A stretch of 64,000 bases of DNA from Micrococcales bacterium (GCA_009779195.1 WRET01000007.1:1-64000), one strand, 5' to 3'. Positions 51,748 through 60,824 are shown, numbered from the stretch's first letter. Notes: generated from the letters alone by a model not told the origin. Translations and numbers: made by a program.

Positions 51748-52509
51748 TCAGGGTTCGCTGACGAGGTTGGCGGCGACGAGCAGGTCGCGGTCGGCCAGGA
51801 CCTGTCCGGGGGTGGTGTCGGCGAGGACGCGGTGGTCTTCGCCGAGGATGACCGCACGGTCGGCGACCTGGTCCAGACGGTCCAGGTCATGGGTGGCGGC
51901 GACGATGGCAGTGCCTGAGGCGGCCAGGGTGGCCAGCAGGTCGTCGAGCCAGCGGCGCGAACGGGGGTCGAGGGAGGCGCCAGGTTCGTCGAACAGCAAG
52001 ACCTGCGGGTTCATGACCAGGACCGAGGCGATGGCGACCTTCTTCTTCTGGCCGCCGGACAGCTCGAAGGGGGTGCGGTCGATGAGGTCTTCGATACCGA
52101 GCAGGCGCAGGACGTCGGCGGTGCGGTCCGCGGTCGCACCGGGGGTCAGACCCAGCTGGAGGGGGCCGAAAGCGACCTCGTCGCGCACGGTCGGGCTGAA
52201 GACCTGCACATCAGGGTTCTGGAAGCAGAAGCCGACCCTGGCGCGGAACGCGGCGGAGATCCCGGCGTCTTCCAGGGCCTGTTCGGTCAGGGGCTGCCCG
52301 AACGCGGTGACCGTGCCCGAACCGGGGAAGACCAGCCCGGCGAGGACTTTCAGGAGCGTCGTCTTGCCGCAGCCGTTGGCACCGAGCAGAGCCAGACGCT
52401 GGCCAGGCAGGACGTCCACGGTGACCTGGTCCAGCGCGCAGAAGCGGTCGGCGTAGGAGTAGGACACGTCGTGGCACGACAGCACGACGTCCGTCTCACC
52501 CAAGGGCAC
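51748..52509 (-). CDS. cbiO: Nickel/cobalt ECF transporter ATPase (CbiO)
   Basis: A 253-residue ABC ATPase: LLGANGCGKTTLLKVLAGL (Walker A), CFQNPDVQVFSPTVRDEVAFG (Q-loop typical of ECF ATPases), ELSGGQKKKVAIASVLV (signature), VLLFDEPGASLDP (Walker B) and ATHDL. It powers uptake through CbiM and CbiQ. The start is the GTG at 52509, overlapping the cbiQ end; the track's longer start is inside cbiQ. Last gene of the operon. Confidence 0.93.
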   Translation of the reverse strand: MPLGETDVVLSCHDVSYSYADRFCALDQVTVDVLPGQRLALLGANGCGKTTLLKVLAGLVFPGSGTVTAFGQPLTEQALEDAGISAAFRARVGFCFQNPDVQVFSPTVRDEVAFGPLQLGLTPGATADRTADVLRLLGIEDLIDRTPFELSGGQKKKVAIASVLVMNPQVLLFDEPGASLDPRSRRWLDDLLATLAASGTAIVAATHDLDRLDQVADRAVILGEDHRVLADTTPGQVLADRDLLVAANLVSEP

Positions 52510-53440
52510 CGTCCCAGACCAGCAGGCCACCGAGCGTCGCGACGAGCACCAGCACCGCGACCAGGTCGGCCAGCCCGAAGCGGAAGGTCTGCAGGGTGCG
52601 GGTGTGGCCGCGGTAGCCGCGGGCGACCATGGCTTGGTGCACCTCGTCGGCCATGAGGTGCGACTTGCCGACCAGCGCCCCGACCGACGCACCAAGGACG
52701 GCCCGGCCTGTCCGGTCGTGACGCACCCCGGCGACGGTGCGCACCTGGCGGCTGGTCACCATATCGGCGACCACACCAGTGACCAGCACCAGGTAGCGGT
52801 GCGCCATCGACAGCACCATGCAGAAAACTCGCGGGACCCCCAGGGAGCCCAGGGCCGCGAACAACCGGTTCCACGACGTGGTGGCGGTGATGGTGAGCAC
52901 CACCGACACCGAGCACCCTGCCCGGGTGACCAGCAGCGCTGCCGCGGTCAGCCCTTGTGAGGTCAGGCCGTGGCCGGTGCCGTGCCACGTCCACAACGTC
53001 ACGACGACATCCCCGGCCCGGACCACCGACAGCGTCGCCGGGGCTGCGACGAACGCCGCGAAGACGGGGACGAGCACCCACGCCCGGCTCGTCTGGCGCA
53101 GGGGCACATGGCTCGCCAAGGCCAACCCCAGCACGAGCGCCCACGCGGCGAGCAGCACCACCACGTGGTGCACCAGGGCCAAGACGACGAGCACCGCGAC
53201 CATGGCCACTGCCGCCCCACGTGGGTCGAGGCGCTGCAGCAGCCCGCGGCGGGCAGCAGTCTCGTCGGCCACGACGACCTGGCGCAGCACCTGCGCAGAC
53301 TGGTCCGCCGTGGCCTCCAAGAACCCGCGTCGGCGGCGCTGGCCGTTCGGTTCGTACGCAGGGAGGTTGGGCTCATCCGCGACGAGCCAACCCGGCACCG
53401 TCACGGCATCCGGACCACGGACCGCGCACTCAGACGGCAT
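52496..53440 (-). CDS. cbiQ: Nickel/cobalt ECF transporter transmembrane protein (CbiQ)
   Basis: A 314-residue membrane protein with about five or six helices. The cytoplasmic coupling motif MVARGYRG (the A-R-G signature of CbiQ/EcfT) occurs near residue 270. The N-terminus (residues 1-90) is hydrophilic and longer than in standard CbiQ. The ATG at 53440 overlaps the cbiM stop. Couples the ATPase to the substrate-binding CbiM. Confidence 0.9.
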   Translation of the reverse strand: MPSECAVRGPDAVTVPGWLVADEPNLPAYEPNGQRRRRGFLEATADQSAQVLRQVVVADETAARRGLLQRLDPRGAAVAMVAVLVVLALVHHVVVLLAAWALVLGLALASHVPLRQTSRAWVLVPVFAAFVAAPATLSVVRAGDVVVTLWTWHGTGHGLTSQGLTAAALLVTRAGCSVSVVLTITATTSWNRLFAALGSLGVPRVFCMVLSMAHRYLVLVTGVVADMVTSRQVRTVAGVRHDRTGRAVLGASVGALVGKSHLMADEVHQAMVARGYRGHTRTLQTFRFGLADLVAVLVLVATLGGLLVWDGALG

Positions 53441-54494
53441 CGCTGACAGCCCGGCCACGAGCGGTGACGGCCTGGACGGCGCGGGCGAGCAGGTACACCA
53501 CCACCCCCACGACCGCCACACCGAGCAGCGCCGACACCCAGTACCCCAGCACCGGGCTCTGGCCTTCGCCGAAACCGTAGTCGTCGATGAGGGTGTGGCT
53601 CCAGAACCCTGCGAACCGGTCCATCCCCACAGGGACCGCCTGCAGGCCGTGGCTTGCCAGGTCCAGGTCCGCCGGGGCCTCCTCGGCGAACGCTCCTCCG
53701 GGGGCGAGCAACCCCAGCGGGCACAGCGCGACCATGGCCACGACGAACCCGGCTGCCACAGTGACGGGCCGCACCCGTGGACGTGACGCAGCACGCGAGG
53801 CAGCACCGGTCGGCAAGGGGTGGGTACCAGCCAGACGCCCTGGCGCAGCGCGCACGAGATAGGCCAGCACCGCGGCGGTGAGGACCGCCTCGGCCGCACC
53901 AGCGAACGTCAGGTGCGGCACAGCCATGGCTGGGATGGTCTGGGCCAGGGTGTACGGGGAGTACAGGGGTGTGCCGTCGGCGCTGTGGTGCAAGGCAGGC
54001 TGCACCCCGAGGAACACTGCTGTGGACAGCCCCGCGACTGTGATACCGACGTACCCGGCCACACCAGCGGCCACGAGCCGTCGTCGGCTGTCCAGCGGTG
54101 AGCCCCCGGCGACCAGCCGGTACACCCCGAACCCGACGAACGGCATGATCACGGCGAGGTTCAGCGCGTTCACCCCGAAGGCGAGCACCCCGCCGTCGCC
54201 GAACACCAGCGCCTGCAGCACCAGTGCCACCGACACGGCGATGACCGCCGACCAGGGCCCGAGGACGACCGCCACCACCACCGCCCCGACAGCGTGCGCG
54301 CTCGTCCCCCCAGGCAGGGGGATGTTGAACATCATGATGAGGAAGACCAGGGCCGAGAACATGGCCAGCAGGGGCACGTCCTTGGTCTTGACCACGTCGG
54401 AGACCTTGCGGGTGGCGACCACCCAGAACGGCACCGTCGCCGCCAACGCGATGACGCAGGTCTGCGGCGAGACGTATCCGTCGGGGACGTGCAC
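53430..54494 (-). CDS. cbiM: Nickel/cobalt ECF transporter substrate-binding protein with PDGLE domain (CbiM/NikM)
   Basis: A 354-residue integral membrane protein. It starts MHVPDGYVSPQTC; in CbiM/NikM the N-terminal Met amine and His2 bind the metal, so the GTG at 54494 is chosen over the longer ORF. The membrane core (PLPGGTSAHAVGAVVVAVVLGPWSAVIAVSVALVLQALVFGDGG) is well conserved. The C-terminal ~100 residues (LGLLAPGGAFAEEAPADL... FWSHTLIDDYGFGEGQSPVLGYWVSALLG) form a PDGLE domain, replacing a separate CbiN/NikN. Nickel rather than cobalt is inferred from the hydrogenase genes and the shared operator. Confidence 0.92.
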   Translation of the reverse strand: MHVPDGYVSPQTCVIALAATVPFWVVATRKVSDVVKTKDVPLLAMFSALVFLIMMFNIPLPGGTSAHAVGAVVVAVVLGPWSAVIAVSVALVLQALVFGDGGVLAFGVNALNLAVIMPFVGFGVYRLVAGGSPLDSRRRLVAAGVAGYVGITVAGLSTAVFLGVQPALHHSADGTPLYSPYTLAQTIPAMAVPHLTFAGAAEAVLTAAVLAYLVRAAPGRLAGTHPLPTGAASRAASRPRVRPVTVAAGFVVAMVALCPLGLLAPGGAFAEEAPADLDLASHGLQAVPVGMDRFAGFWSHTLIDDYGFGEGQSPVLGYWVSALLGVAVVGVVVYLLARAVQAVTARGRAVSDAV

Positions 54495-54544
54495 TGCCAG
54501 CCTCACGCTTCCTGGGCGTCGTCGGTGGCGCCCGCGCACACGCT

Positions 54545-54550
54545 ACCCTA
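54545..54550 (-). promoter_or_regulatory. -10 hexamer of the cbiMQO operon
   Basis: TAGGGT on the minus strand directly follows operator B; transcription would start near 54538, about 44 nt before cbiM. Confidence 0.55.
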
Positions 54551-54566
54551 TTGCGACGTGTCGCGT
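54551..54566 (-). promoter_or_regulatory. Putative nickel-type operator (copy B)
   Basis: Plus-strand TTGCGACGTGTCGCGT contains the inverted repeat GCGAC/GTCGC and matches copy A at 22887-22902 at 13 to 14 of 16 positions. Read toward cbiM it is GTCGCAATAGGGT, against GTCGCAATAGAGT toward the hydrogenase genes. Confidence 0.6.
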
Positions 54567-54620
54567 TTACCGTTTTGGCCCAGGCGTCAGACCGGGGAGC
54601 GGCGCCCCCAGGCCATCAGC

Positions 54621-54626
54621 TACAGT
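54621..54626 (+). promoter_or_regulatory. -10 element of the HAD gene
   Basis: TACAGT lies 30 nt before the CTG start; transcription would begin near 54633, leaving a short leader with AAGGAGG. Confidence 0.45.
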
Positions 54627-54655
54627 GCGCGCAGGTCTGATCCAAGGAGGTCCTG

Positions 54656-55414
54656 CTGAGCACCGCACCACGTCTGGTCGCTTTCGACCTGGACGACACC
54701 CTCGCCGCGTCGAAGTCGCCCCTCGAACCGCAGATGAGCAAGCTGCTGGCCGAGCTGCTCAACCACGTCGAGGTGTGCGTCATCTCCGGGGGGCAGTTCG
54801 AGCAGTTCCGCACCCAGGTGGTCGAACAGCTACCCCAGCTGGACCAGACGCAGACCGCCCGCCTGCACCTCATGCCGACCTGCGGCACCCAGTACTGGCG
54901 TGCGGACGCGGCCGGCTGGGCACCGGTCTACGCCGAGAACCTCACCGACGACGAAAAACACCGCGCCACCGCGGCGCTGGAAGGACAAGCCCGGCGCCTG
55001 GGGCTGTGGGAGACCAAGACCTGGGGCCCGATCCTCGAAGACCGCGGCAGCCAGATCACGTTCTCCGCCCTCGGCCAGGCGGCCCCCGTCGCCGACAAGA
55101 GTGCGTGGGACCCGACAGGAGCGCGTAAGTCCGCCCTGCGTGAGGCCGTCGCCGCCCTCGTGCCCGACCTGGAGGTCCGCTCAGGCGGGTCCACGTCGGT
55201 CGACATCACCCGCAAAGGCATCGACAAGGCGTACGGCATGCGCAAGCTCGCCGAGGTCACTGGTATCGCCTTGGCCGACATGCTCTTCGTCGGCGACCGC
55301 CTCGACCCTGACGGCAACGACTACCCCGTCAAGGCCCTCGGTGTGCCCACCCACGCGGTCACCGGCTGGCAAGACACCGTCGACTACCTCGAAACCCTGG
55401 TCCCCACCCTGTAG
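54656..55414 (+). CDS. HAD-superfamily hydrolase (IIB, phosphomannomutase-like), CTG start
   Basis: A 252-residue phosphatase-type protein. The HAD motif I is VAFDLDDTLAASK at residues 8-20, motif II ISGG and motif III/IV FVGDRLDPDGNDYPVK. The cap (IIB) sits between. The track starts at the ATG at 54734, which would remove motif I; the frame is open back to 54641 and lacks any ATG, GTG or TTG there. AAGGAGG at 54644-54650 sits 5 nt before CTG at 54656, so I assign CTG as start. Substrate unknown. Confidence 0.82.
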   Translation: MSTAPRLVAFDLDDTLAASKSPLEPQMSKLLAELLNHVEVCVISGGQFEQFRTQVVEQLPQLDQTQTARLHLMPTCGTQYWRADAAGWAPVYAENLTDDEKHRATAALEGQARRLGLWETKTWGPILEDRGSQITFSALGQAAPVADKSAWDPTGARKSALREAVAALVPDLEVRSGGSTSVDITRKGIDKAYGMRKLAEVTGIALADMLFVGDRLDPDGNDYPVKALGVPTHAVTGWQDTVDYLETLVPTL

Positions 55415-55433
55415 CTGGAAGCAGCTGGCGCGC

Positions 55434-55952
55434 TCAGTCCTCGGCTGGGGGCACCTGGTTGTCGAGAGCTTTGAACAGCTGGACCCCGGTGCCCAGCCCA
55501 CAGGTGATGATCTGGTCGAGCTGGTCGTCGTTGGCGCCCGACTCCAGGTCGACCGACACTTCCGCGTACACCGCGATCCGGCCGTCCTCCTCGCGCAGGT
55601 ACGACTTGGGCCAGATCCGTTCGCGGTTCCAGTCGTTGAGCGCCAGCAGGGCAGGGCGGCGCTGGCGCAGGGTCAGGGTCCGGGCCCAACGTCCGCGCAC
55701 CTGCACGACGTCCGCGTCGTCACCGAGCAGCAAGAACCAGAACTGGTGGGTGTTCCAGCTGCCGGTCAGGTCACCGTCGGCGTCGACGACGAAGCTGTAC
55801 CCGCGCCCGCGCAGGCACGTGGCGATGCGGTCGTGGTCCACCGGGAGCGGAAGGCCGCCGAGCGGCTCGGGGGTGACTTCAGGCTCCAGCGCCGGACGGC
55901 CGAAACGTCTGGTCCACCGGTTGGCTGCCCACTGCGTCCACGGTGTCCTCAT
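55434..55952 (-). CDS. YbjN-domain protein 1
   Basis: A 172-residue cytoplasmic protein of the YbjN family (fold related to type III secretion chaperones): YSFVVDADGDLTGSWNTHQFWFLLLGDDADVVQVRGRW, then LNDWNRERIWPKSYLREEDGRIAVYAEVSVDLESGANDDQLDQII. The start ATG at 55952 overlaps the stop of YbjN protein 2, so both are translated together. Two closely related copies are next to it. Role unknown; many actinobacteria have such tandem copies. Confidence 0.85.
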   Translation of the reverse strand: MRTPWTQWAANRWTRRFGRPALEPEVTPEPLGGLPLPVDHDRIATCLRGRGYSFVVDADGDLTGSWNTHQFWFLLLGDDADVVQVRGRWARTLTLRQRRPALLALNDWNRERIWPKSYLREEDGRIAVYAEVSVDLESGANDDQLDQIITCGLGTGVQLFKALDNQVPPAED

Positions 55953-56479
55953 GGCGCCTGCCCCACCGGGTCGGGGTAGTGGCTGTCCAGGGCGTCGAAC
56001 AGCATGGTTGCGGTGGCCAGGCCGCAGTGCAGGGTCCCGGAGAGCTGTTCGTCGGTCGCGCCGTGCTCGAAATCCACGGCGACCTCCCCGACGACGTGGA
56101 CGTGCCCGTCGTCGCGCACACGCACGTACGCCTTGGGCCAGATCCGCTCGGTGTTCCAGGTGTTGCAGAACTCCAGGATCTCGACCAGCCGTTCGATCGC
56201 CCCCTCGCGCTGCCAGTGCCCACGCACCTGCAAGATCTCTTGGTGCTCGCCGAACAAGAAGAAGTAGAACACCCGCGAGCGCCACAGCCCGCCCACATCC
56301 CCGTCGTTGTCGACGAAAAAGCTGAACGACGAGTCGGTCAGCCAGCGCGCCAGACGGTCAGGCGACAAGGCTGTGGGTGTCTCACCGAGCTCGTGGACGA
56401 GCAGGGCCACGATGTCGTCGGCGGAGCCAGGCGAGTGGTCGCGCGACCACCAACGCCTCATCCGTGACGACCACGACAT
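55949..56479 (-). CDS. YbjN-domain protein 2
   Basis: A 176-residue paralogue of the downstream gene: SFSFFVDNDGDVGGLWRSRVFYFFLFGEHQEILQVRGHW, FCNTWNTERIWPKAYVRVRDDGHVHVVGEVAVDFEHGATDEQLSGTL. N-terminus basic (MSWSSRMRRWWSRDH). The ATG at 56479 has TACTCT 7 nt upstream. Divergent from YbjN protein 3 across 96 bp. Confidence 0.85.
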   Translation of the reverse strand: MSWSSRMRRWWSRDHSPGSADDIVALLVHELGETPTALSPDRLARWLTDSSFSFFVDNDGDVGGLWRSRVFYFFLFGEHQEILQVRGHWQREGAIERLVEILEFCNTWNTERIWPKAYVRVRDDGHVHVVGEVAVDFEHGATDEQLSGTLHCGLATATMLFDALDSHYPDPVGQAP

Positions 56480-56486
56480 GTATGGC

Positions 56487-56492
56487 AGAGTA
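56487..56492 (-). promoter_or_regulatory. -10 element, leaderless YbjN 2
   Basis: TACTCT on the minus strand lies 7 nt before the ATG at 56479. Confidence 0.45.
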
Positions 56493-56575
56493 CCTCCGGT
56501 CACCGACGGATTACGGACCCGCCCGGCGGGCCGACCCGGTATCCTCGGGGGCGTCGATACATCGGGAGCTCGGGC

Positions 56576-57070
56576 ATGTCGTACTTCGCCACGTCGATCG
56601 GTGCCGCTGCTTCGCTGGTGCCAGTCTCGGTCGACCGGCTTGCTGAGATCCTCGAGGAGCAGGATCCGCCGCTGCACTTCGGGTACAGCGACGACCGTTC
56701 CCGTCTCGGCGGGTTCTGGGACGACCACCTCGTAGAGTTCATCTTCCGTGGTGAGGTGCTGCAGATCCGCGCCCACTGGGGCCGTCCGCTGGCTGAGGAC
56801 CACACCCCTGAGCTCTTGGAATGGTTGAACACCCGTAACTGGCAGTGGATCTGGCCCAAGCTGTACGTCGAGCGTGACGACGACGACGGGCTGGCTGTGG
56901 CGGCCGAGCACTCCATCAACTACGAGCACGGTGCGTCCGACGAGCAGCTGTTGCTGCACGTGCAGTGCGCGATCGCCACGTCGTTGGCGGCGTTCAGAGA
57001 GCTGGACCACAAGTTCCCGCAGGCTGTGGAGGCTTTCCGCGCCGAGCACCCCGACTGGTGCGACGAGTGA
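56576..57070 (+). CDS. YbjN-domain protein 3
   Basis: A 164-residue YbjN protein (LHFGYSDDRSRLGGFWDDHLVEFIFRGEVLQIRAHW, WLNTRNWQWIWPKLYVERDDDDGLAVAAEHSINYEHGASDEQLLLHVQC). The ATG at 56576 follows GGGAG. Its stop overlaps the GTG of the HSP90-like gene by 3 nt (GTGA), so it is the first gene of a coupled set of three: YbjN, HSP90-like, TPR. This coupling suggests a chaperone-related role (inference). Confidence 0.87.
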   Translation: MSYFATSIGAAASLVPVSVDRLAEILEEQDPPLHFGYSDDRSRLGGFWDDHLVEFIFRGEVLQIRAHWGRPLAEDHTPELLEWLNTRNWQWIWPKLYVERDDDDGLAVAAEHSINYEHGASDEQLLLHVQCAIATSLAAFRELDHKFPQAVEAFRAEHPDWCDE

Positions 57071-58869
57071 GCGACCCCCAGGCGTTCCAGGTCGACCTGC
57101 GCGGTGTGGTCGACCTGTTCGCCCGCCACCTGTACTCCGGTCCGCGTGTGTACGTGCGCGAGCTGTTGCAGAACGCGGTCGACGCGATCACCGCACGCCG
57201 GGCCTTCGACCCGGACACCCCTGCCCGGGTGCGTTTCACCTTCCCCGCCGACGGTACCCTCGAGGTCACCGACACCGGTGTGGGCCTGACGCAGGCCGAG
57301 GCCGCTGATGTCCTGGCGACGATCGGACGGTCGTCCAAACGCGACGTCGAGCTGGGCCTGGGCCGCGCGGAGTTCCTCGGCCAGTTCGGTATCGGGCTGC
57401 TCTCGGCGTTCATGGTCGCCGAGTCGGTCGAGGTCGTCTCGCGCTCAGCCGCAGACCCGTCAGCGCCTGCCGTGCGCTGGCGTGGTTTCGACGACGGGCG
57501 CTACACCCTCGAGACGATCGACCCGGCCCAGGCCGACGACGAGATACCCACCTGCGGCACGAGGCTGCGCCTGGTCGCCCGCCGTGACGCTGAGCACTGG
57601 CTCGCCCCCGAGACCGTCGTCATGCTCGCTGAGGAGTTCGGCGCCCTGCTGCCCGTGGACGTGGCTGTGTCGGTGACCAGCCCCGCAGGCGAACAGCTGT
57701 GGCGGCGCACGTCACGCACGGACCTGCCGTGGGCACGCCCCGAGGCGTTGGAGGGTTACTGCCGTGACCTGCTGGGGTTCGCCCCGCTGACCTGGTTCGA
57801 GCTGTCGGTGCCTCTGGCGGGGCTGAGCGGGGTGGCGTTCGTCTTGCCCACAGCGCCGCCGCCTGGCCCGGGAGCCCACCGGGTGTACCTCAAACGCATG
57901 CTCTTGGGCACCAGGGTCGAGCTGTTGCTGCCCGACTGGGCGTTCTTCGTGCGGTGCGTCATCGACACCGACGGTCTGCGTCCCACCGCCTCGCGTGAGG
58001 CGCTGTACGAGGACGAGGTGCTGCTGGCGGTGCGTGACGCCCTGGCCTCGCAGATCAAGGCGTGGGTGCTCGACACACTCAGCAGCGCGACCTGGTCGCC
58101 CGGCTCCCTGGCCGACCAGTTCATCAAGGTGCACGACGTCGCGCTGCGTGCCATGGCCCGCACCGACGACGAGATGCTCGCCCTCGTCGCACAGGTCCTG
58201 CCGTACGAGACGACCGACGGCCTGCGCACCTTGGTGCAGGTCCGCGACGACCACGGCCAGGTCCTGTACACCGACACCACCGAAGAGTTCCGCCGGGTCG
58301 CGCCGGTGGCCCGTGCCCAGGGGCTGGCGGTGGTCAACGCTGGGTACGTCTACGACGCCGAGCTGCTCGCCCGGCTCGCCTCGAAGCCCGGCTGGACGGT
58401 ACGTCCCCTGCTCACCTCCGACGTGTCCGCGGTGCTGGCCGACCTGGACCTGCACGAGGCGCTGCGGTTGGAAGAGGCCCGCCGCGACGCTGTGCGGCTC
58501 CTGGCCGACCAGGACTGCGACGTCCTGCTGCGCACCTTCGAACCGGACGTGCTGCCGGCGATGCTCCTGACCGACAGGGAGGCGACCTTCGGCCGCGCCG
58601 TGCGCCAGACCCATGCCGAAGGTGACGACGTGTGGTCCAAGGCCCTGGGGGACCTCACCGACGTGCCCTCGGGCCCGTCGCGCCGCCTGGTGCTCAACTG
58701 CGCCAACGCTGCGGTCGAGTCGCTGCTCGCTGCCCCTGCTGGTGAGCGCCGTGACGCAGGGGTGCACGCGCTGTACGTCAGTGCCGTCTTGCTGTCCGGG
58801 GAGCCGGTACGGGCGGCCGAGTCGACGTTGCTGTCCACCGCGCTGGCCCGGCTGCTGGACAACACCTGA
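57067..58869 (+). CDS. HSP90-family (HtpG-like) ATPase
   Basis: A 600-residue GHKL ATPase: YVRELLQNAVDAITARRA (N box), LEVTDTGVGLTQAEAADVLATIGRSSKRD, FLGQFGIGLLSAFMVAE, then a middle domain with LKRMLLGTRVELLLPDWAFFVRCVIDTDGLRPTASREALYED. HtpG proper has YSNKEIFLRELISNASDA and a different middle and C-terminal dimerisation domain; this protein has a distinct C-terminal third ending LARLLDNT. It belongs to a divergent actinobacterial HSP90-like group. Stop overlaps the ATG of the TPR gene by one base. Client unknown. Confidence 0.88.
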   Translation: MSDPQAFQVDLRGVVDLFARHLYSGPRVYVRELLQNAVDAITARRAFDPDTPARVRFTFPADGTLEVTDTGVGLTQAEAADVLATIGRSSKRDVELGLGRAEFLGQFGIGLLSAFMVAESVEVVSRSAADPSAPAVRWRGFDDGRYTLETIDPAQADDEIPTCGTRLRLVARRDAEHWLAPETVVMLAEEFGALLPVDVAVSVTSPAGEQLWRRTSRTDLPWARPEALEGYCRDLLGFAPLTWFELSVPLAGLSGVAFVLPTAPPPGPGAHRVYLKRMLLGTRVELLLPDWAFFVRCVIDTDGLRPTASREALYEDEVLLAVRDALASQIKAWVLDTLSSATWSPGSLADQFIKVHDVALRAMARTDDEMLALVAQVLPYETTDGLRTLVQVRDDHGQVLYTDTTEEFRRVAPVARAQGLAVVNAGYVYDAELLARLASKPGWTVRPLLTSDVSAVLADLDLHEALRLEEARRDAVRLLADQDCDVLLRTFEPDVLPAMLLTDREATFGRAVRQTHAEGDDVWSKALGDLTDVPSGPSRRLVLNCANAAVESLLAAPAGERRDAGVHALYVSAVLLSGEPVRAAESTLLSTALARLLDNT

Positions 58870-60815
58870 TGAGGGACAAGAACAGCGTCGACGGCCAGCT
58901 GGTGGCGGTCCGCAAGATCCCCTACGGCACGACGCGTACCGTCGCCGCCGAACGGCTCGTCGCGCAGATCGAGGCCGAGGGCCCGCAGGCGTGCCTGGCG
59001 TTCGCCTACCTGGTGCTCGTCGAGGCGTACGCCCACGGCGGGGAGGGCCGTAAGGTGCTCGTCCCGTACACCAAAGTCCTGCGTCTGGCCGACCAGAGCC
59101 CGGACCTGCTCGACGAGTACGACGCGCACACCTTGCTGTGGGCCGCCAAGTGGGTGGTCAACGAAGTCATCGAGACCCCCCAGGTCCCCGTCGAACGGGT
59201 CGACGCGCTGCTGGTGGACATGGAGCGGCGGTTCGTGGTCGCCGGGGCAGGGCTGGACGCCATCTGGTACCTGCGCACCGTGTGGGCCGACGAACGCGAT
59301 GACCCGTCCGTGCAGTCGGTCTACGAGACGTGGGTGGCCACACCCCGCGACGACTTCTCCCAGTGCTCGGTGTGCGACCCCGGCGACCGTGCCGGGTACC
59401 TGTACGGCTGGGGCCGCACCGAAGAAGCGGTGAGGATCATCGAGCAGACCCTCGTCGAGGGGGAACGGTGCCTGTCCGAACCAGCCGACATGCTCTCCCG
59501 GGCAGCCCTGGCGTACCTGGACCTGGGCCGCACCGACGAGGCGGTCGTCGCGCACCGGCGCACCCTGGCCGAGCTGGACCGGGCGGAGGTGCCGTTGGTC
59601 GGGGTGCGTGGCAAGGTGCTGCGGTTCTTGGCCCGTGTCGGCGCGCACGACGCGGTGGTGCGCCGGATCAGCGACGACGAGCAGGTGATGCTCGCACAGG
59701 GGGAGTCCGCCGGGTACCGCATGGGGGCGTTCGTGGCCCTGGGCTCGGCAGCCTCGTGCGTGGCCGCCACCGACCCGGACCGTGAGTTGCGGTCGCTGGC
59801 CTCCGGGACGACGACGGTCGCCGGGTACGCCGCCTGGTGCCGCGCCCAGGCTGACCAGATCGCCGCAACTTTCGACGCCCGGTACGGCGACGACCACGTC
59901 AGCCGTCGGATCGCCTCAGCGTGGGAGCTGTCGGTCGTCCCTGTCGACCTGTCGGTCCTGAGCACCCCAGATCCCGACAGCCCGCCCGCCGTCGACAGGG
60001 TCGAGGTGCTCAGCGGGTCCGACGGTCGCAGCCAGCCGGCTGTTGCCTGGGAGACCGAGATCTCCAGCACGTCGTTGGTCGAGCAGGCTGAGGAGGCGTC
60101 CAGCCGTGGTGACCTCGCCCAGGCGGCGCCGAAGTACCAGCAGGCCGGGCGCGACCTCGTCGAGGCAGGCATGCTCGTCGACGCTGGTTTCGCTTTCGCC
60201 GAGGCCGCCCACTGCGCCCAGGTGCTCGAAGACCACGACGGTGCCCACACAGCTTTTGCCCGTGCCGTGGACCTGCTGGCCGCCGGGGGAGCCGAACCAG
60301 CGCTCGTCGCGCCGGTGGTCCGCGCGTGGACGGCCACCGCGTGCGCTGTCGGGGACGCCGAAGCCGCTCTTGACCGCCTGGCGAGCACAGCGACCACCCT
60401 GGTCACCGAAGCCGTCGCAGACGACCGTTCCGCTGGTGCGGTGCCGGTCCGCCCCCAGGTGGCTCGTGCCCGTCGCCACGAAGCCGCAGCCGTCGCCGAC
60501 GTGCGTGCCCGCACCCTGGCCACCTTGGGCCGCTGGGACGAAGCGGTGACCAGCGGGAGCCAGGCCGCCGACGTGCTCGAAGAGCTCGGTTCGTGGGCAG
60601 CGGCCGGGCAAGCGTCCTGGCTGGTCGGGCGGCTGCTCGCCCGCCGTGGTGACGCCGGTGCCGCAGCCGGGCGTTACCGTACCGCTGCCGCCCAGCTCGG
60701 TCGTGCCCACCAGCGCGACACCCAGGTCAAAGTCCTCGACGACCTCGTCGCCCTCCTGCGCGGCGCGGGCCTCCACGACGAAGCCGACGAGATCGTCACC
60801 GACCTGCTGGGCTGA
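58869..60815 (+). CDS. TPR-like helical repeat protein, HSP90 partner
   Basis: A 648-residue, Ala/Leu/Glu-rich, all-helical protein. Tetratricopeptide-like blocks occur near AGYLYGWGRTEEAVRIIEQ, ALAYLDLGRTDEAVVAHRRTLAEL, and from about residue 395 EEASSRGDLAQAAPKYQQAGRDLVEAG, ARTLATLGRWDEAVTSGSQAADVLEEL and RLLARRGDAGAAAGRYRTA. A CSVCD segment (about residue 170) adds a Cys pair. Translationally coupled to the HSP90-like gene, and thus probably a co-chaperone or adaptor (inference). Confidence 0.8.
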   Translation: MRDKNSVDGQLVAVRKIPYGTTRTVAAERLVAQIEAEGPQACLAFAYLVLVEAYAHGGEGRKVLVPYTKVLRLADQSPDLLDEYDAHTLLWAAKWVVNEVIETPQVPVERVDALLVDMERRFVVAGAGLDAIWYLRTVWADERDDPSVQSVYETWVATPRDDFSQCSVCDPGDRAGYLYGWGRTEEAVRIIEQTLVEGERCLSEPADMLSRAALAYLDLGRTDEAVVAHRRTLAELDRAEVPLVGVRGKVLRFLARVGAHDAVVRRISDDEQVMLAQGESAGYRMGAFVALGSAASCVAATDPDRELRSLASGTTTVAGYAAWCRAQADQIAATFDARYGDDHVSRRIASAWELSVVPVDLSVLSTPDPDSPPAVDRVEVLSGSDGRSQPAVAWETEISSTSLVEQAEEASSRGDLAQAAPKYQQAGRDLVEAGMLVDAGFAFAEAAHCAQVLEDHDGAHTAFARAVDLLAAGGAEPALVAPVVRAWTATACAVGDAEAALDRLASTATTLVTEAVADDRSAGAVPVRPQVARARRHEAAAVADVRARTLATLGRWDEAVTSGSQAADVLEELGSWAAAGQASWLVGRLLARRGDAGAAAGRYRTAAAQLGRAHQRDTQVKVLDDLVALLRGAGLHDEADEIVTDLLG

Positions 60816-60818
60816 CGG

Positions 60819-60824
60819 TACCGT
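60819..60824 (+). promoter_or_regulatory. -10 element, leaderless miaA
   Basis: TACCGT lies 6 nt before the GTG at 60831. Confidence 0.55.
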
